DNA of 36,388 nt from contig CAKMJT010000048.1 in assembly GCA_927407015.1 (NCBI GenBank), positions 1 to 36,388 of the forward strand, given 5' to 3'. Both the position numbers and the translations under genes were made by a program. The notes beneath the pieces are model-generated. The model was given only the letters and a program-made list of their open reading frames with translations. It did no database searches and was not told the origin of the DNA. The stretch is from an uncultured Proteiniphilum sp. (GTDB lineage: Bacteria; Bacteroidota; Bacteroidia; Bacteroidales; Dysgonomonadaceae). This document shows positions 34,134 to 36,388 of the stretch, piece by piece (position 1 is the stretch's first letter; the number at the start of each line of letters is the position of its first letter).

Positions 34134-34212
34134 ACCTGCAACATTCACCGGGTGCCATAATCCGGTGAAGCAGGTAACCGGCCAAAAACAGTAGTTACGG
34201 CTCAAAGGCCGG
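34134..34212. ncRNA. Two adjacent hairpins after the peroxiredoxin gene
   Basis: Hairpin 1: ACCTGC (34134) and TTCACCGG (34144) pair with CCGGTGAA (34162) and GCAGGT (34170), a 14-pair helix with a 4-base AACA bulge and 10-base loop. Hairpin 2: CCGGCC (34178-34183) pairs with GGCCGG (34207-34212). A third hairpin follows at 34221. The near-continuous packing over about 115 bases suggests a structured 3' untranslated region or small RNA. Strand is not determined. Confidence 0.45.
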
Positions 34213-34220
34213 GTAAACAG

Positions 34221-34249
34221 AAAGGGTTGAAGTAACACTTCAGCCCTTT
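34221..34249. terminator. Bidirectional terminator between peroxiredoxin and DUF4884 genes
   Basis: AAAGGGTTGAAGT (34221-34233) pairs with ACTTCAGCCCTTT (34237-34249) through a 3-base loop, with one G-U pair on the plus strand. T-rich tracts follow on both strands (GTTTATT on plus, CTGTTTA on minus). It lies between convergent genes and can serve both. Confidence 0.75.
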
Positions 34250-34263
34250 GTTTATTGTGCAGA

Positions 34264-34563
34264 TTATTTTTCAGTCCCCATTTCATTGAGGTCTTCATAG
34301 GTGATCCGAATGGAATTGGAGATTCTTTCAGCGGTTGAGTCATTCTTAATGCTGATCACATCTCCCTGACAGTTGGTGAAATAGACATAATTCCCTCTGT
34401 CGTAAAAACGATACACTTTACAGCCGTCATGTTCAAAAAGATAATCTACTGAATAGGTGGGATTGTTTTCCGGTACCTGATATGCTACAGGTGAACTAAA
34501 GTAACAGGAAGTAAACAAAACGGCCAAAGTTGCGACAACGAATAGTTTCTTTAGTGTATTCAT
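34264..34563 (-). CDS. DUF4884 lipoprotein
   Basis: A 99-residue exported lipoprotein restricted to Bacteroidota. The signal is MNTLKKLFVVATLAVLFTSC with Cys20 as the lipid site. The mature part is one small domain with TYSVDYLFEHDGCKVYRFYD and RGNYVYFTNCQGDV, the DUF4884 core, holding two further cysteines that could form a disulfide. The function is unknown. The ATG at 34563 is fixed by the signal; an in-frame extension to 34635 runs through a membrane-protein relic and is rejected. Monocistronic, ending at a shared terminator. Confidence 0.85.
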   Translation of the reverse strand: MNTLKKLFVVATLAVLFTSCYFSSPVAYQVPENNPTYSVDYLFEHDGCKVYRFYDRGNYVYFTNCQGDVISIKNDSTAERISNSIRITYEDLNEMGTEK

Positions 34564-34600
34564 AAGGATAAGTTTTGAATATAATGGATGGAGTGAAATA

Positions 34601-34893
34601 CTAATTTGTAAGAGGCTGCTTTCTTCTTCCAACACCTGATCCTAACAGAAGTAGCATCACGAACAGTAAAATACCGACGGTGTCGGTCAGGATGCCGACA
34701 AATCCTTAGTTGTCAGCTGACATCGTGAACAAGAGAATCACCAGCCAGCGCGTGAGTAAAATAGTTGCAATAAACAATGCCGCAAGCCGTACTTTTTTTC
34801 TCTCTCTCTGAAATAGGCCATCATAATCAATGCTACGCCGAAGACCAAGTTTTCGGCTGTGATGATATGCCACACAACAGAGCTTCGTTTACG
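34601..34893 (-). pseudogene. Small integral membrane protein, frameshifted and stopped
   Basis: On the minus strand, translation gives SSVVWHIITAENLVFGVALI then MMAYFRERE. After a frame change in a run of seven A bases it continues VRLAALFIATILLTRWLVI and LLFTMSADN. A TAA stop follows, then in the same frame GFVGILTDTVGILLFVMLLL, LGSGVGRRKQ and a final stop at 34601. The three hydrophobic stretches look like the last membrane helices of one small protein, broken by a frameshift and a nonsense codon and lacking its 5' end. The family was not identified with certainty. Confidence 0.55.
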
Positions 34894-35161
34894 CTATGAT
34901 GCACATTGATTATTGACACTGCAAATGTAGGATAAATTCATCTATTTCCCCTACTCAAATCAATCAGTTAATACCACATCCAAAGGTATAGTATCACTCC
35001 CGCCTGCGTAGCGGATCCAACAGTCTATACTGCTCATCGGTGAAATCGGTGTTAAGCAATCGTACCACTGTCATGGTATCTGTCAAAAAGAAACACCGAA
35101 TCAATGCTCCTGTTCCTGATTTATTGAGATTTTATATCTGCTTTTTACATCTTGGGATGTC
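34894..35161. other. Non-coding gap with no convincing gene
   Basis: About 270 bases between the membrane-protein relic and ohrR. A short minus-strand frame (LLNTDFTDEQYRLLDPLRRR, ending near 34997) reads like the tail of a degraded gene but is too short to assign. No promoter or terminator stood out. Confidence 0.4.
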
Positions 35162-35605
35162 CTACTTTTCCTTCAGGAAAGCGATCAGCTGGTTCAGGTT
35201 TTCTCTCAGCTCTGTCAGTCCCTCAAGGCTGATGACACTGTTTTGCAGCCCTTCCATCAGCTTCAGGGGGATATCTGCCGCCTGTTCTTTCATCTCCATC
35301 CCTTTATCCGTCAGGCTGATCAACACCTTTCGCTCATCCTCTCCGGAGCGTTGCCGGGTGATGAGACCCATCACTTCCATCCTTTTCAGCAAGGGTGTCA
35401 CCGTGTTGGTATTCAAAATCAGCTTCCCGGCGATATCGTTCACCGTGATGCCATCCTTTTCCCAGAGCACCATCAGCACCAGGTACTGGGGATAGGTGAT
35501 CCCCAGCTTCTCCAGGTGTGGCTGATACTCGCGGGTAATAAGCCGTGATGCCGCGTAGATCGGGAAACAGACCTGATTGCTCAGTTTTAGCTGTTCATAT
35601 TCCAT
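35162..35605 (-). CDS. ohrR: OhrR-type MarR-family redox repressor
   Basis: A 147-residue winged-helix dimeric repressor. MEYEQLKLSNQVCFPIYAAS places Cys13 where OhrR proteins have their peroxide-sensing cysteine. ITYPQYLVLMVLWE follows, the hallmark of the OhrR branch and containing the tyrosine that hydrogen-bonds the cysteine. The winged helix (NDIAGKLILNTNTVTPLLKR, RSGEDERKVLISLT) is intact. The ATG at 35605 is chosen over upstream in-frame starts that overlap the peroxidase gene. It lies 44 bases downstream of the glutathione peroxidase gene and is probably co-transcribed and autoregulating through the palindromes upstream of that gene. Confidence 0.85.
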   Translation of the reverse strand: MEYEQLKLSNQVCFPIYAASRLITREYQPHLEKLGITYPQYLVLMVLWEKDGITVNDIAGKLILNTNTVTPLLKRMEVMGLITRQRSGEDERKVLISLTDKGMEMKEQAADIPLKLMEGLQNSVISLEGLTELRENLNQLIAFLKEK

Positions 35606-35649
35606 TGGTTGGTCTTTTTGGTTTCTGTTCGATTTGAACAGGCACATTG

Positions 35650-36132
35650 TTACATCATCTTTTTTGCCAGGTAGCTGTCGATCACCTCCGGTTTGGTGAA
35701 GGGAGAGAATCGCTTTACGGGTTTTCCGTTGCTGTCGATCAGAAACTTGGTGAAGTTCCATCTGATCTTGCCGCCAAAGAAACCCCCGAGCTCTTTTTTA
35801 AGATACTTGTATATCTCGTGTGCCTCATCTCCGTTCACATCTATTTTCGAAAACATCGGAAAAGTCACACCATAATTGATTATACATCCCTCTGAAATCG
35901 ATTTTTCATCTCCCGGTTCCTGGTTTGCGAACTGATTGCAGGGAAAACCCAATATCACGAAATCTTTCTCAGCGTACTTCCTGTAAAGCGCTTCCAGACC
36001 CTCGAACTGGGGTGTCAGACCGCACTTGCTGGCTGTATTCACCACCAGAATGGTCTTCCCCTTATAGATATCCATATTGACCTCTTTCCCCTTCAGATTT
36101 TTTGCCTTGAAACTGTAAAATTTTGCATCCAT
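35650..36132 (-). CDS. Glutathione peroxidase-family thiol peroxidase
   Basis: A 160-residue peroxidase. The catalytic Cys37 is in NTASKCGLTPQFEGLE, followed by LGFPCNQFANQEPG with the second conserved Gln and a resolving-type Cys, and RWNFTKFLID with the catalytic Trp and Asn. No signal peptide is present, so it is cytoplasmic. Bacterial members with this pattern usually take electrons from thioredoxin rather than glutathione. It is the first gene of an operon with ohrR. Its upstream region has a -7 box flanked by two ATATCG/CGATAT palindromes, which implies peroxide-inducible control. Length and ends are normal. Confidence 0.93.
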   Translation of the reverse strand: MDAKFYSFKAKNLKGKEVNMDIYKGKTILVVNTASKCGLTPQFEGLEALYRKYAEKDFVILGFPCNQFANQEPGDEKSISEGCIINYGVTFPMFSKIDVNGDEAHEIYKYLKKELGGFFGGKIRWNFTKFLIDSNGKPVKRFSPFTKPEVIDSYLAKKMM

Positions 36133-36157
36133 CGTATTGAATCATTTTTTTGTATCG

Positions 36158-36182
36158 TCGCAGACAATATCGTCTGCGATAC
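36158..36182. promoter_or_regulatory. Operator 1 at the gpx-ohrR promoter
   Basis: Two nested inverted repeats: TCGCAGAC (36158-36165) with GTCTGCGA (36172-36179), and ATATCG-TCTG-CGATAC (36167-36182). On the minus strand it runs from the edge of the -7 box over the predicted start, where a bound repressor would block transcription. Confidence 0.55.
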
Positions 36183-36189
36183 AAAAGTA
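36182..36189 (-). promoter_or_regulatory. -7 box for gpx-ohrR
   Basis: TACTTTTG on the minus strand matches TAnnTTTG, giving a start near 36176 and a leader of about 44 bases. No TTTG at -33; that place is occupied by operator 2. Confidence 0.55.
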
Positions 36190-36201
36190 GACAGAATATT
36201 T

Positions 36202-36219
36202 TATATCGCGCACGATATA
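36202..36219. promoter_or_regulatory. Operator 2 at the gpx-ohrR promoter
   Basis: TATATCG-CGCA-CGATATA is a perfect palindrome with 7-base arms and a 4-base spacer. It has the same ATATCG-N4-CGATA core as operator 1, 36 bases away centre to centre, and covers the -33 region. The most economical binding protein is the OhrR-type repressor encoded in the operon. Confidence 0.55.
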
Positions 36220-36330
36220 TCATATTTTAACCCCAAACCCTAAAAAAATAGGTAATAGAAAATTAAAAAGTTGGTTGTCTAAATTTAGAGTGCTAGGTCA
36301 AATGTAGAAAATTTTTGGATAAGAGTAGGG

Positions 36331-36388
36331 GTGTGCAAAAGGGTGCATTTTCGCAAATCCACCCAGTAAGAGATCTCAAAATGCACAC
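36331..36388. repeat. Nested inverted repeat at the window edge
   Basis: GTGTGCA (36331) recurs inverted as TGCACAC (36382-36388), and GTGCATTTT (36343-36351) as AAAATGCAC (36378-36386). It could be a hairpin or the terminal repeat of an insertion sequence whose body lies outside the window; the sequence ends exactly there. Confidence 0.35.

Noticed and set aside
34997..35070. Transposase tail (FTDEQYRLLDPL resembles IS5-type starts)
   Set aside because: Too short, at the end of a frame rather than its start, and without terminal repeats.

Overview
This is chromosomal DNA from a Bacteroidota bacterium, most likely order Bacteroidales (a Dysgonomonadaceae-type genome is plausible, but that is inference). 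The grounds are Bacteroidota-restricted families (DUF4494, DUF4884, the rSAM/lipoprotein pair, a sugar-kinase/RapZ-C fusion), many short-signal lipoproteins, no Shine-Dalgarno signals, and repeated matches to the Bacteroidetes promoter (-33 TTTG, -7 TAnnTTTG). No rRNA, tRNA or CRISPR was seen.

Layout. 1-6645: plus-strand housekeeping genes (HAD phosphatase, transglutaminase-like lipoprotein, nadE, AmgK-like kinase fused to RapZ-C, MurU-like nucleotidyltransferase). 6646-11747: an AT-rich gene graveyard with two DUF4434-like remnants, two glycosidase-like fragments, a nonsense-interrupted sugar-isomerase lipoprotein, a DUF4434/sugar-transporter chimera and a broken 2-hydroxyacid dehydrogenase. 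One intact ATPase (DUF4143 type) sits inside it. 11748-17473: minus-strand grpE-dnaJ, HD hydrolase, oxyR, a dihydroorotate-dehydrogenase-like enzyme, YggS and DUF4494. 17474-19297: a long imperfect hairpin ahead of an amino-acid permease. 19356-23617: a TonB receptor diverging from an rSAM/lipoprotein operon. 23778-26885: nicotinamidase, a HipA-like kinase/DUF3037 pair and an N-terminally clipped ATPase. 26896-29267: a coupled murein-peptide recycling operon (NlpC/P60 plus dipeptide epimerase). 29326-30689: a dead NotI-type restriction-modification operon. 30949-36388: a lipoprotein-like PIMT, guaB, peroxiredoxin, DUF4884, a membrane-protein remnant, and a glutathione peroxidase-ohrR operon with palindromic operators.

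Themes. Cell-wall recycling appears twice: sugar salvage (AmgK/MurU) and peptide salvage (NlpC/P60 plus Ala-Glu epimerase). Peroxide defence appears four times (oxyR, peroxiredoxin, Gpx, ohrR). NAD metabolism appears twice (nadE, pncA). The least explained items are the rSAM/lipoprotein pair, the kinase-RapZ fusion, the HipA-like/DUF3037 pair with its apparently leaderless promoter, and two structured non-coding segments (17701-17811 and 34134-34249). All family calls come from reading motifs; no database search was run.
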